In this document: piece by piece, positions 1-7,886 of the stretch
Numbering within the stretch: position 1 is the stretch's first letter
How the letters are laid out: each line of letters starts with the position of its first letter
Assembly (NCBI GenBank): GCA_965243185.1
Contig: OZ251531.1
Span: 806,001 to 870,000 of the forward strand
Direction of reading: 5' to 3'
Source: CBDBCU01 sp965243185
GTDB lineage: Bacteria > Chloroflexota > Dehalococcoidia > Lucifugimonadales > UBA3495
DNA length: 64,000 bases
Translations under genes and position numbers: made by a program
Notes under the pieces: generated by a model
Seen by the model: only the letters and a program-made list of their open reading frames with translations
Database searches by the model: none
Told to the model about the DNA's origin: nothing

Positions 1-70
1 GCACGGGGTTTTAGGATATGTCAAGGGATAAATGGGACTAATTTTCAGATTAGTTATGTATTAGGGTTCT

Positions 71-97
71 GGATTCCCGTTTTCACGGGAATGACGG
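71..97. repeat. Dispersed inverted repeat, ATTCCC...GGGAATGAC family
   Basis: An 8-bp perfect stem (ATTCCCGT, loop TTTC, ACGGGAAT) is followed by GACGG. Related copies lie at 1655-1682, 3586-3612, about 24397-24425, about 54172-54203 and 60971-61002. Decayed versions lie near 17290, 28610 and 56252. All copies are intergenic, which fits a REP/MITE-like element. Function unknown. Confidence 0.7.
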
Positions 98-134
98 TGG
101 GGGGGAATGGCGGTTTGCCGGATGGGAGTACGGC

Positions 135-182
135 GGGGGAACTTTTGTAAAAGTTCCCCCGCACCCCCTCAAAACTTTTGAG
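135..182. repeat. Double-palindrome repeat element, copy 1
   Basis: Positions 135-160 form a 12-bp stem with a 2-nt loop, starting GGGGGAAC and ending GTTCCCCC. After a short GC spacer, a second palindrome CTCAAAA-C-TTTTGAG lies at 168-182. The same two-part layout recurs at 1573-1621, with stem-preserving changes in the first palindrome and a changed central base in the second. Confidence 0.7.
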
Positions 183-221
183 TTGGAGTAGGCTGGTGGG
201 TTGGAGAGGGTTGCGGGGGCG

Positions 222-258
222 GCATTTTAGATTCCTCGGCTGTCGCCTCGGAATGACA
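222..258. repeat. Dispersed repeat, TTTTAGATTCCTCG...CGGAATGACA family
   Basis: This element runs from TTTTAGATTCCTCG to CGGAATGACA with a short self-complementary core. Two further copies, inverted relative to each other, lie at 54234-54265 and 54292-54323. It is a second small intergenic repeat family, separate from the ATTCCC/GGGAAT one. Confidence 0.65.
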
Positions 259-372
259 GGGGTGTGTCGGGGGAATGGCGGTTGCTGGAGGAAGGACGGG
301 GGCGGTAGGCGGTAGGAGCAAAGGGGGCGGGTTGTTGGAACTCCCGCTCCCTTTGCGGTTAGCGTCCGCCGG

Positions 373-1365
373 CTACCGGCGGCGGACGCGTTTCTTGCAA
401 ACCGCGCTCCAGGTGCGGCTTTCCCGGGCCCGGCTCTGAAGATTGGAGGGGGTATATTGATTGGGCTGACTGGAGTAAAACCAGCCGTGGTAGTCCCCGT
501 TGGCGTCAATGCCACCGCCGTTGTCGCGATTATGGCCGCGGCCGAAATCGGCGCTGCCCTCGACATACTTCCCGCCGCGGGCCTGGCAGGCCGCGGGAGC
601 CAGGGCTTCGGCTTGGGCAGTCCACCAATCCGGGGAACGGAAGCTGCCGCCGCCGGTGCCGGACTCCGTTACCACCCCATTGGAATCCCAAGTGTAACGG
701 ACGTTGGTTCGCCAGTCAACACGCCAGCGGTTAGTGCCGGGAGATTGGCCGGAATAGACGACCCGGGCGCGAGCCTGACTGCCCCCGGGGTGGTCATAGC
801 TGCCGTGCGGGCCGGCATAAGGGGTGCAGATTAGCGTGCCGATCGGGTTGTTATCATGCTGCCCCCCGCCCCGATCCGGGCAAGTGTCGGTATCGGCGGA
901 GCCGCTGCGGACCCGGAAGCGGACGGTTTTCTTGCCGCGGCGTTCCTCCCGGGGGAATTCAAAGATCATGTCGCGGGAGACGCCGGTTACGCCGGATTCA
1001 CCATCGGTCAGGTAGCCTTCTTGGGCGGCCAGAAAGCCGCGGAAGTTGCCTTGCTCGCCAAAATAGACGGTATCATCCCGCTCGTTGCGGTCGCGGCCGG
1101 CAAGCCAGGTTTCGGACTTGGTCCAGGTGTCGGACTGGTCGATGGCGCAGTAGATGGACTTGCCGCGATTGGCGGCGAGGGATTCGAGGATCATCGAGAC
1201 GCGGGCGTCGTCGGCATCGGCCACGGCGGGGGTCTCTTGCCAATCGGAGCAGTCCCAGGGGATGGAACGGGGGGCGGCTTGGGCATCAGGGGTAGGACTG
1301 GCGGTGATGAACAGTCCGAAGGTCAGGGCGGACAGGATTAGGATGGCAATAGGCAGTCTGAACAT
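373..1365 (-). CDS. Secreted protein of unknown function
   Basis: A 330-residue protein. The start is supported by GAGAGG about 6 bases upstream of the ATG. Residues 1-30 form a signal peptide: a short basic start, a hydrophobic core (LPIAILILSALTFGLFI) and an AQA cleavage motif. The mature part is polar, rich in Asp, Arg and Gly, with several Cys (for example DTCPD, ICTP, AACQARGG, AVCKK) that could form disulfides outside the cell. The C-terminus is strongly basic (KKRVRRR). I do not recognise a family. It stands alone, with a terminator-like hairpin and repeats upstream and a GC-rich hairpin overlapping its stop. It is probably exported to the envelope or medium; no function can be assigned. 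Confidence 0.7.
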   Translation of the reverse strand: MFRLPIAILILSALTFGLFITASPTPDAQAAPRSIPWDCSDWQETPAVADADDARVSMILESLAANRGKSIYCAIDQSDTWTKSETWLAGRDRNERDDTVYFGEQGNFRGFLAAQEGYLTDGESGVTGVSRDMIFEFPREERRGKKTVRFRVRSGSADTDTCPDRGGGQHDNNPIGTLICTPYAGPHGSYDHPGGSQARARVVYSGQSPGTNRWRVDWRTNVRYTWDSNGVVTESGTGGGSFRSPDWWTAQAEALAPAACQARGGKYVEGSADFGRGHNRDNGGGIDANGDYHGWFYSSQPNQYTPSNLQSRARESRTWSAVCKKRVRRR

Positions 1366-1424
1366 AGGAATACCTCTCAGCGGCAGGCGTTTTTAATACC
1401 GGGGATAAGCCGGTAATAAGAATA

Positions 1425-1466
1425 GAAAAGGCCGCCCTACCCCTTGACAGGTAGGGCGGCCTTTTC
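1425..1466. terminator. Terminator-like 17-bp hairpin between divergent genes
   Basis: A perfect 17-bp stem (1425-1441 with 1450-1466) with an 8-nt loop CCTTGACA. The stem is flanked by an A-tract on the left and a TTTTC run on the right, so it resembles a bidirectional intrinsic terminator. Both neighbouring genes diverge from this region, so no annotated transcript is seen to end here. It may instead end an unannotated small RNA or act as a leader attenuator. Confidence 0.55.
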
Positions 1467-1572
1467 CGGCGATTTGGGGAAATTGGGGTAGGGAGGGGTT
1501 GGCTGCCGGGGGGTTGGGGGCTCGAGAATTAAAAATTTTTTTGGTCCCGGGAGTGGTTCAAAAAAATACGGT

Positions 1573-1621
1573 GGGGGAACTGTCAGTGACAGTTCCCCCG
1601 CGCGCCCTCAAAAGTTTTGAG
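1573..1621. repeat. Double-palindrome repeat element, copy 2
   Basis: Positions 1573-1599 form a 13-bp perfect stem around a single G, again starting GGGGGAAC and ending GTTCCCCC. CTCAAAA-G-TTTTGAG follows at 1607-1621. The inner stem sequence differs from copy 1 (135-182) but pairing is kept, which suggests that the fold rather than the sequence is constrained. Confidence 0.7.
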
Positions 1622-1654
1622 TTTTTTGGGGGAGTTTTTAAGGGCGGCGGTTCT

Positions 1655-1682
1655 GGATTCCCACTTTCGTGGGAATGACGGG
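1655..1682. repeat. Dispersed inverted repeat, ATTCCC...GGGAATGAC family
   Basis: 8-bp perfect stem ATTCCCAC (1657-1664), loop TTTC, GTGGGAAT (1669-1676). Relative to the copy at 71-97 the stem bases have changed in a compensated way while the TTTC loop and GACGG tail stay the same. Confidence 0.7.
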
Positions 1683-1762
1683 GTGGCTGGGGGAATGATA
1701 ATGGGTAACAGTGAAGGGAATTACCGGGGTGTATGCAGGGGGGATGTGGTACACTGGGGGTT

Positions 1763-2362
1763 ATGGTTGAGGTTGGCAATGATGGCGGGGATTATCGGGG
1801 TATTGGGCTGCTGATGGGGCGGCTGTGGTCGCCGTTGGCGGCGGTGACCAGCTGCGGGCAGGGGCGGGTCAACGCGCAGATTGCGGTTGCTATCGCCGCG
1901 GCGTCGATTGTCCCGGAACGGCCGCGGGTGTTGGTACAAATCTATAAGGGGAATTACAGCCACCGGCTGATTTATGAAAGCCGGGCTTTTGCCTTGAACT
2001 TTCTGCGGCCGGAGCAGCTGCCGCTGATTCGGGATTTCGGGTTTGTGTCCGGGGCGGAACGGGATAAGCTGGCCGGGGTGGATTGGTCATCCGGGGTTAC
2101 GGGAAGTCCGATACTGGCGGATTGCGCCGGGTGGCTGGATTGCCGGGTGGTGAACGCGATGGACGGCGGGGATCTGACGGCGTTTCTGGCGGAAGTGGCG
2201 GCGGGCTACGCCGGGCCGGATGGGGAATTGCTGACTTGGCGGGAAGCGCGGCGGCAGATTCCTGAGGAGTGGAATCGGGAGTGGGAGGCTAAAATAGCGG
2301 CGGATCTGGCGGTGTCGCGGCGGCGGATGGGGGAGATTGATTGCCGGGGCGGGCAAGGGTAA
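1763..2362 (+). CDS. Flavin reductase-like FMN-binding protein
   Basis: About 200 residues. The segment LWSPLAAVTSCGQGRVNAQ, followed by RPRVLVQIYKGNYSH and ALNFL, is the pattern of the flavin reductase-like split-barrel family, which binds FMN and reduces flavin with NAD(P)H or feeds a partner oxygenase. Start is uncertain. The open frame reaches 1733; ATG codons at 1763 (GGGGG just upstream) and 1814 (MGRLWS, nearest the conserved core) are both possible. The C-terminal 60 residues are charged and less typical. The stop lies 35 bases before the next gene on the same strand, so the two are probably co-transcribed. The family is assigned from sequence pattern; the electron acceptor is unknown. 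Confidence 0.7.
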   Translation: MVEVGNDGGDYRGIGLLMGRLWSPLAAVTSCGQGRVNAQIAVAIAAASIVPERPRVLVQIYKGNYSHRLIYESRAFALNFLRPEQLPLIRDFGFVSGAERDKLAGVDWSSGVTGSPILADCAGWLDCRVVNAMDGGDLTAFLAEVAAGYAGPDGELLTWREARRQIPEEWNREWEAKIAADLAVSRRRMGEIDCRGGQG

Positions 2363-2397
2363 GAGTTGGGCCGGCGTTTAGAGGGCAAGGGGTTTTG

Positions 2398-3552
2398 ATG
2401 GGCGAAATTGAGGATTTGGTGGTTAAGCTGCACGCTACGCCGCATAAGGCGGTGTTGGCGGTGGCCGGGGCCGGGAGCAGCGCGCTGTCCTGGCTGCTGG
2501 GCGTAGGGGGGGCATCCCGGACGCTGCTGGCGGCACAAGTGCCTTACAGCCGTTGGGCGATGGTGGACTTGGTAGGGACGGAACCGGAGCAGTATGTTGC
2601 GCCGGAGACGGCGCGGGCGATGGCTAAAGCGGCTTACCGGCGGGGGCTGCGGCTGCGGGAGGATGATGCGCCGGTGGTGGGTGTCGCCTGCACGGCGGCG
2701 ATTGCTACGGACCGGACGCGGCGCGGCGCCGACCGGGCGTGTATCGCCGCTTGGGATGCGTCCCGGGTAATATCCGCCAATTTGACGCTGGAAAAGGGAT
2801 TGAGAGACCGGGTAGGCGAGGAGGAGGTGTTCAGTCGGCTGCTGCTGAAGGTTATGGGGCAAGCCTTTGGCATTGACGCCGATTTGGATTTGGGGTTGAC
2901 GGCGGCCGAGGAACTGGAAATCGCCACGGTGGAGCATCCGGGGCCGGTGGCGCGGCTGTTGTCCGGGGAAGTGGAGTTAGTAGTGGGTGATGTTGACGGG
3001 CGATTGGCGGCGGTAGAGTCGGGGAAGGCGGCGGATTCGTCCCGTCTTGCCGTATTGCCCGGCTCCTTTAGTCCTTGGCATTATGGGCATCGGGAGTTGG
3101 CACGGGTGGCCGGGGAAATTACCGGGTTGGAAGTTATTTACGAACTGTCGGTAGTGAATGTGGACAAGCCGCCGTTGACGGAATTGGAAATCGGGCGGCG
3201 GGCGGCGCAATTTGCCGGGCAGAGCCGCCTTGCCTTGACCCGGGCGCGCACTTTTCGGGAAAAGGCGGAATTGTTTCCCGGCTGCGTCTTTGTTATCGGT
3301 TGGGATACCCTGATTCGGCTGATTGACCCCAAGTATTACGGCGATTCGGCGGCGGCGATGCTGACGGCGTTGGCGGAGATTTGGGCGTTGGGCTGCCGGT
3401 TTCTGGTGGCCGGGCGGGCGATGGATGGGGTGTTTCGGACTTTGGATGAAGCGGCGATTCCTGGCGGATTTCGGCCGCTGTTTCAAGGGATACCGGAGGC
3501 GGCATTTCGGGCGGATGTTTCGTCGACGGAGCTGCGGGAAGGGGGCGGATGA
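2398..3552 (+). CDS. PncC/CinA-like domain fused to NadD-like nucleotidyltransferase
   Basis: 384 residues, with the ATG preceded by AAGGGG at good spacing (a longer frame from 2341 lacks such a site). Residues about 8-160 resemble the CinA C-terminal/PncC fold, which in other proteins deamidates NMN (GVGGAS, VPYSRWAM, VACTAAIATD). Residues about 215-384 form a cytidylyltransferase-like domain, with GSFSPWHYGH at 222-231 (HxGH nucleotide-binding motif) and SSTELR at 375-380 (the SSTxIR-type motif of NadD enzymes). Joined, these could carry NMN to nicotinate mononucleotide and then to the dinucleotide. This is inference from the domains; proteins of this two-domain plan also occur in plants and are poorly characterised. 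It lies downstream of the flavin reductase gene. Confidence 0.75.
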   Translation: MGEIEDLVVKLHATPHKAVLAVAGAGSSALSWLLGVGGASRTLLAAQVPYSRWAMVDLVGTEPEQYVAPETARAMAKAAYRRGLRLREDDAPVVGVACTAAIATDRTRRGADRACIAAWDASRVISANLTLEKGLRDRVGEEEVFSRLLLKVMGQAFGIDADLDLGLTAAEELEIATVEHPGPVARLLSGEVELVVGDVDGRLAAVESGKAADSSRLAVLPGSFSPWHYGHRELARVAGEITGLEVIYELSVVNVDKPPLTELEIGRRAAQFAGQSRLALTRARTFREKAELFPGCVFVIGWDTLIRLIDPKYYGDSAAAMLTALAEIWALGCRFLVAGRAMDGVFRTLDEAAIPGGFRPLFQGIPEAAFRADVSSTELREGGG

Positions 3553-3585
3553 AGCCGGGCGGCTCCGGAGCTGCCGGCTTTTTCT

Positions 3586-3612
3586 GGATTCCCCCTTTCG
3601 TGGGAATGACGG
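3586..3612. repeat. Dispersed inverted repeat, ATTCCC...GGGAATGAC family
   Basis: The sequence GGATTCCCCC-TTTC-GTGGGAATGACGG lies between two converging genes. The stem is slightly imperfect compared with the copies at 71 and 1655. It sits where a terminator for one or both converging genes would be expected. Confidence 0.6.
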
Positions 3613-3645
3613 TCGCGAAGGGATACAGCCCCGCCGGGCAAATTG

Positions 3646-5187
3646 TTACGCCTTGCCTTCCTTAATCCAGTCGGCCAGCCGCTCGGCAATCATCAGGGTA
3701 GTTACATTGGTGTTGGCCCGCACCACATCGGGCATTACCGAGGCGTCGATGACGCTCAAATTGCTGAGGCCATAGACCCGGCAATACTGGTCAACTACCG
3801 CCATCGGGTCATCGGCCGGCCCCATTTTGCAGGTGCCGGAGGAGTGCTGCTGGGTGGAAACATTCCGCAGCAGCCAGGCGTCGAGGGCGGCATCGGAAAC
3901 CAGGTCGGCGTCAGTGGGCGTGATGCGGTGGGTGATGATGTGGGCAAAGGCCGGGGATTCGGACAGGCGGAGACACAAGCGGACGGCTTGCCGCATCCGT
4001 TCCCGGTCGCCCGGGTCATCCAGATAGTTGTAGCTTAACTCCGGCTGCACATAGGGGTCGTTGGCGGTCAAGCGCAGTTCGCCGGCAGTGGCGGCGTTTT
4101 CCAGAGCCGGGGCCATTCGGAAACCGGCGGCCTGGTCGGCCGCGCCGCCCTGGGCATCGGCAAACCAGCCGGGCAGGATTTGCATATCGTTGCGGGTGGG
4201 GGAGCCTTCGGTAGTGTAGCGCAGGGCTACTTGACTCCAAGGGGTATCCGGGTCGGCAAGATATTCCGGTTTTACGGCGAACTGCAAGGCGACCAGGGGA
4301 TGGTCGCGCAGGTTCTGCCCCACGCCGGGCAGGTGGTGGACGACCGGAATGGACAGGCTTGCGAGATGTTCCGCCGGGCCGACGCCGGAGAGCAGCAGCA
4401 GTTGCGGGGACGCGATGGCGCCGCCGCTGAGGATGATGCGGTCGCCGTCAATGACAAAGCGGTCGCCGCCGCTGTCCACTTCTACGCCGATGGCTTTATT
4501 GCCGTCAAAGATGATGCGGCGGACGGTAACGCCGGCCCGGATAGTCAGGTTCAGGCGGTGGCGCGCCTGTTCCAAATAGGTGATGGCGGCGCTCATCCGG
4601 ACGCCGTCGACATTGTTCATCGGGCGGGGGCCGACGCCGGTGGAGTCCGGGTCATTCATATCCGGGGATTCGGGCAAGCCGGCGGCGAGACAAGCCTGGA
4701 AAAAGGCTTCCTGAGTGGGCAGCCACTCCTCCCGCTTGTGGCGGCGTACCGGTATGGGGCCTTCGGAACCGTGAAAGTCGCCGCCGAAATCTAAGTCGGT
4801 CTCGATGCGGTTCAGATAGGGCATAACGGCGCCGAAGCTCCATTCGGCGTTGCCCCACTCGACCCAATTGTCAAAATCCTCCGGCACCGCCCGCAGCCAG
4901 ACCTGGCCGTTGACCGCGCTGCTGCCGCCGACCACCCGGCCGCGGGGCAAGTGAAAGGTGGCGGCGTGTTCGGGGCGGGCTTTGGCCCGGTAGCCCCACA
5001 TATGCGGGCCGGCGATGGCGCGGGCGGTGTTGTAGCCGTACTTCACATCCGGGGGCAGCTGCGCGAAGTCGGGGTAGTCGGGGCCGGCTTCGAGCAACAG
5101 CACGGAGCGGGACGGGTCCGCGGAGAGGCGGGTAGCCAGTACGCTACCGGCGGAACCGGCGCCGATGATGATGACATCGTATTGCAT
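3646..5187 (-). CDS. GMC-family FAD-dependent oxidoreductase
   Basis: 513 residues from the ATG at 5187, which has AAGGAGA 10 bases upstream; the open frame extends to 5238 without support. YDVIIIGAGSAG near the N-terminus is the FAD-binding GxGxxG (residues 9-14). GRVVGGSSAVNGQVWLR and the central LSGGAIASPQLLLLSGVG are GMC signature blocks. The C-terminus carries the catalytic His448 in HSSGTCKMGP and the Asn pair in RANTN (about 492-494). GMC enzymes oxidise alcohols such as choline, sugars or aryl alcohols using FAD and O2 or quinone. The substrate cannot be read from the sequence. No signal peptide. It converges with the upstream gene and diverges from the amidohydrolase gene. Confidence 0.93.
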   Translation of the reverse strand: MQYDVIIIGAGSAGSVLATRLSADPSRSVLLLEAGPDYPDFAQLPPDVKYGYNTARAIAGPHMWGYRAKARPEHAATFHLPRGRVVGGSSAVNGQVWLRAVPEDFDNWVEWGNAEWSFGAVMPYLNRIETDLDFGGDFHGSEGPIPVRRHKREEWLPTQEAFFQACLAAGLPESPDMNDPDSTGVGPRPMNNVDGVRMSAAITYLEQARHRLNLTIRAGVTVRRIIFDGNKAIGVEVDSGGDRFVIDGDRIILSGGAIASPQLLLLSGVGPAEHLASLSIPVVHHLPGVGQNLRDHPLVALQFAVKPEYLADPDTPWSQVALRYTTEGSPTRNDMQILPGWFADAQGGAADQAAGFRMAPALENAATAGELRLTANDPYVQPELSYNYLDDPGDRERMRQAVRLCLRLSESPAFAHIITHRITPTDADLVSDAALDAWLLRNVSTQQHSSGTCKMGPADDPMAVVDQYCRVYGLSNLSVIDASVMPDVVRANTNVTTLMIAERLADWIKEGKA

Positions 5188-5446
5188 AAGGGGTTCTCCT
5201 TGGTTGGGCATCGGGATGGGGCGGCGAAAGCCGGCCAAGGATCGGCGCGGCTGAGGATGGGCAATGGGGATATTTTACCACTAATTGCCCGGGGGCAAAT
5301 ATCCCCCGCGAACCGGATGGATTCCGCCCCATTCCCGATACCCGACTGAACCTTAACCTTGACAAGGCATCACCCTTTCTTTAGCATCAGTGCCAACCTT
5401 TAGCCATCCTGATAACCCCATTGAAAGCGGCCGGGAGGTGTAACTG

Positions 5447-6697
5447 ATGAAAGCTCTGGTGGGAGCCAACTTGATTGACGGAACCGGCGGCCCGGTAATG
5501 GCGGATGCGGCGGTGCTGATTGACGGCGAGCGTATTGCCGCCGTTGGCCCCCGGCCGGCGGTGGAACTGCCGCCCAATACCGAAGTGGTTGACCTGTCCG
5601 GCTTGACTTTGCTGCCCGGCTTGATTGACTGCCACGACCATTTGGCATCCAAAGACTACGGGCTGCCCAGCCGGATGGGGTATCACGAACCCCTTTCCTT
5701 GCAGCATTTGCGTACGGCCAAGGTGCTGGAGCAGACTTTGGCCGCCGGCTATACCTGCGTACGGGATGCCGGCGGGTTGGATGTGGGCTTTAAGCAGGCG
5801 GTGGAACAGGGGTTGTATCCGGGGCCGCGCCTGGTGCTGTCGGTAGCCATCATTTCCCCGACCGGCGGGTTGGCGGATAAGGTAACGCCCTCCGGCCAGT
5901 GCTACCCCCACGATGACCCGCTAATGCCCTCCGGGGTGGCGGATGGCGATGACCCGGTGCGGGCCAAGGTGCGGGAGATGTGCCGGGTGGGGGCGGATGT
6001 TATCAAGTTCGCCACGACCGGCGGGGCCAGTTCCCGCCCCGGGCACGGGCCGCTGGATGTGGAGTTCGGCCCATCGGAAGTCAAGACGCTGGTTGCGGAA
6101 GCGGCCGCCTTGGGCCGGCGGACGATGTGCCACGCGGTCGGCGGGCCTGGCTTGCGGATGTGCATTGAGGCCGGCGTCAATTCCGTCGAACACGGCTGCT
6201 ATCTGGCTGAGGAGCCGGATTTGATTAAGATGATGGCGGATAAAGGCATTTTCCTGACGCCTACTTTTGAGATTTATGAGTTTCACGCTACCCTCAGCGC
6301 GCCGCATATGCAGGCCCGTTCCCGCGCCTTGCTGGACATTCACCGGGAAACCCTGCACCAGGCATTGGCCGCCGGGGTCAAGGTGGTAGCCGGCACCGAC
6401 GCCGGTGGCTATGTTCACGGGGACAATGCCCGGGAAGTGCAGATTATGGTCGAGCGGGGTATGCCCCCAATGCAAGCCATTCAAGCCTGCACCGGTTGGG
6501 CGGCCGAATGTGTCGGTATGGACAAAGACATCGGCACCGTCGCCAAAGGGAAATACGCCGACCTGCTGGCGGTAGCCGGCGACCCCCTCCGCAATATCGA
6601 GGTGCTGCGTCAGCCGGACCGCATCAAACTGGTGATGAAGGGCGGCGTCGCTTATGTGGATAAGGTGCCAGTGCAAAGGCCGGCCGCGGCTTGGTAG
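5447..6697 (+). CDS. Metal-dependent amidohydrolase (imidazolonepropionase/PepQ-like)
   Basis: 416 residues with a GGAGGTG site before the ATG. Amidohydrolase-superfamily ligands are all visible: HDH (His63 and His65), the probable carboxylated Lys187 (VIKF), His229 (MCHAVG), His249 (VEHG) and Asp318 (GTDAG). The N-terminal 55 residues and the C-terminus (KGKYADLLAVAGDPL) form the small beta-sandwich domain typical of the family. It should be a cytoplasmic hydrolase with a two-metal centre. Close relatives are often called Xaa-Pro dipeptidases or imidazolonepropionases, but the substrate is not determinable here. It diverges from the GMC gene across about 260 bases. Confidence 0.9.
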   Translation: MKALVGANLIDGTGGPVMADAAVLIDGERIAAVGPRPAVELPPNTEVVDLSGLTLLPGLIDCHDHLASKDYGLPSRMGYHEPLSLQHLRTAKVLEQTLAAGYTCVRDAGGLDVGFKQAVEQGLYPGPRLVLSVAIISPTGGLADKVTPSGQCYPHDDPLMPSGVADGDDPVRAKVREMCRVGADVIKFATTGGASSRPGHGPLDVEFGPSEVKTLVAEAAALGRRTMCHAVGGPGLRMCIEAGVNSVEHGCYLAEEPDLIKMMADKGIFLTPTFEIYEFHATLSAPHMQARSRALLDIHRETLHQALAAGVKVVAGTDAGGYVHGDNAREVQIMVERGMPPMQAIQACTGWAAECVGMDKDIGTVAKGKYADLLAVAGDPLRNIEVLRQPDRIKLVMKGGVAYVDKVPVQRPAAAW

Positions 6698-6719
6698 GAA
6701 GGGGGTTCTGAGTCTCCTC

Positions 6720-6944
6720 CTACCACCAGTAAGGGCCAGCCTTACCGGTGCGGCGGCGGATCTCGGCACGGATTATCTCCAGTCTCTGACCAGCTACCCC
6801 ATCAGGGAAATTACCCATCTTGGCGCCGAAGCAGGTATGGTAGTCCAACTCAACCAACTGCTCGTCATCCAAGACGACCAGAGACTCCAGTAACCGCTCC
6901 GTATCAGTCTGATAACAATCCAACACTTTGCCTTCCAACGGCAT
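6720..6944 (-). CDS. Small conserved-looking protein of unknown function
   Basis: 74 residues, mostly acidic in the first half (LLESLVVLDDEQLVELDYHTCFG) and basic near the end (EIIRAEIRRRTGK), ending GPYWW. GGAGG lies about 9 bases before the ATG. A plausible minus-strand promoter has TATAAT at 6986-6991 and TTACTG at 7009-7014. Predicted helical and cytoplasmic. No family recognised. It diverges from trmD. Confidence 0.6.
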   Translation of the reverse strand: MPLEGKVLDCYQTDTERLLESLVVLDDEQLVELDYHTCFGAKMGNFPDGVAGQRLEIIRAEIRRRTGKAGPYWW

Positions 6945-7018
6945 AGCTATAACCTCCGCGATAAAATCGCCAATGTCTTGATCCCATTATACAGCACATT
7001 CAAATGTTCAGTAATGCT

Positions 7019-7049
7019 TTGCCCGGAACTGGATGAACCGGTATATAAT
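7019..7049 (+). promoter_or_regulatory. Predicted sigma70 promoter of trmD
   Basis: TATAAT at 7044-7049, with TTGCCC at 7019-7024 and a 19-bp gap. The gap is long, so the -35 assignment is weak. The expected start of transcription, near 7056, leaves a leader of about 45 bases. Confidence 0.5.
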
Positions 7050-7099
7050 TCCCTTGAGCCCCCAGTGAAACCCGGCGTCCTTTGGCAGATAATACGGAT

Positions 7100-7876
7100 A
7101 TGCGCTTTCACATCTTAACCCTCTTTCCCGAAGCCTTTGCCGGGCCGGCCCACTACAGCCTGCTGGGGCGGGCAATCCGCAACGGCTTGCTGGCGGTGTC
7201 CGTTACCGACATTCGCGCCTATACTACGGACGCCCACGGCACTGCCGACGATTACCAGTTCGGCGGCGGGCCGGGGATGGTAATGAAACCGGAGCCGATT
7301 TTTGCCGCCGCCGCCGATGCTTTGTCCGAATATACCCCGGAGCAGCGGGCGGCTATTCCGATTATTCTCCTTTCCCCCCAAGGGCAACGGCTGAACCAGC
7401 AACTGATTTCGGAATTGGCCCCAGCCCCGGCGTTGACGCTGATTTGCGGCCACTACGCCGGCGTGGATGAGCGGGTGCGTACCGGCTTGGCTAACTACGA
7501 CATCAGCATCGGCGACTATGTGCTGACCGGCGGTGAATTGGCGGCTCTGGTTTTGATTGATGCCGTTTCCCGGTTCATCCCCGGCGTAGTGGGAACGCAG
7601 GAAAATGTGCAGGAGGACTCCATCACTTCCGGCTTGTTGCAACATCCCTTATACACCCGGCCCGCCGAATATCAGGGAATGGCGGTTCCGGAAATCCTGC
7701 GCTCCGGCCATCACGCCCAAATCGCCCAATGGCGGCGTCAGGAATCCCTGCGCCGCACTTTAGAACACCGCCCCGACTTGTTGGCTACGGCCGCCCTTAC
7801 TGCCGCCGACTTGCAGTACCTGGCCGGCTTGGGCTACCCGCCGGCCGCCGCCAGCCAATCCGTATACCGGGACTAA
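7100..7876 (+). CDS. trmD: tRNA (guanine37-N1)-methyltransferase TrmD
   Basis: 258 residues. TrmD methylates N1 of G37 next to the anticodon, using SAM and a trefoil-knot fold; it works as a dimer in the cytoplasm and prevents +1 frameshifting. Hallmarks are MRFHILTLFPEAF at the N-terminus, DYQFGGGPGMVMK, the knot segments LICGHYAGVDERV and ISIGDYVLTGGE, GVVG, and the C-terminal YTRPAEY...VPEILRSGHH. I chose the ATG at 7100 because MRFHILTLFP is the usual family start; an in-frame TTG at 7082 would add six residues. It is not next to rimM, rpsP or rplS, its common partners. The thioesterase gene follows 10 bases later. Confidence 0.97.
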   Translation: MRFHILTLFPEAFAGPAHYSLLGRAIRNGLLAVSVTDIRAYTTDAHGTADDYQFGGGPGMVMKPEPIFAAAADALSEYTPEQRAAIPIILLSPQGQRLNQQLISELAPAPALTLICGHYAGVDERVRTGLANYDISIGDYVLTGGELAALVLIDAVSRFIPGVVGTQENVQEDSITSGLLQHPLYTRPAEYQGMAVPEILRSGHHAQIAQWRRQESLRRTLEHRPDLLATAALTAADLQYLAGLGYPPAAASQSVYRD

Positions 7877-7886
7877 CCAACTAGCT

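Larger units (their letters stand above)
1..372. other. Intergenic region with short inverted repeats only
   Basis: I see no credible gene here. The stretch holds three small repeat elements listed separately (about 71-97, 135-182 and 222-258). It also holds a GC-rich hairpin at 362-389 that overlaps the stop codon of the following minus-strand gene. That hairpin could help end its transcript, although no T-run follows it. Confidence 0.6.
1366..1762. other. Intergenic region between divergent genes, repeats and hairpins
   Basis: No gene is seen. It contains a small stem TACCGG/CCGGTA at 1397-1415, the strong terminator-like hairpin at 1425-1466, the double-palindrome element at 1573-1621 and an ATTCCC/GGGAAT repeat at 1655-1682. 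Both flanking genes read outward, so promoters for both must lie here. I could not place either with confidence. Confidence 0.55.
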
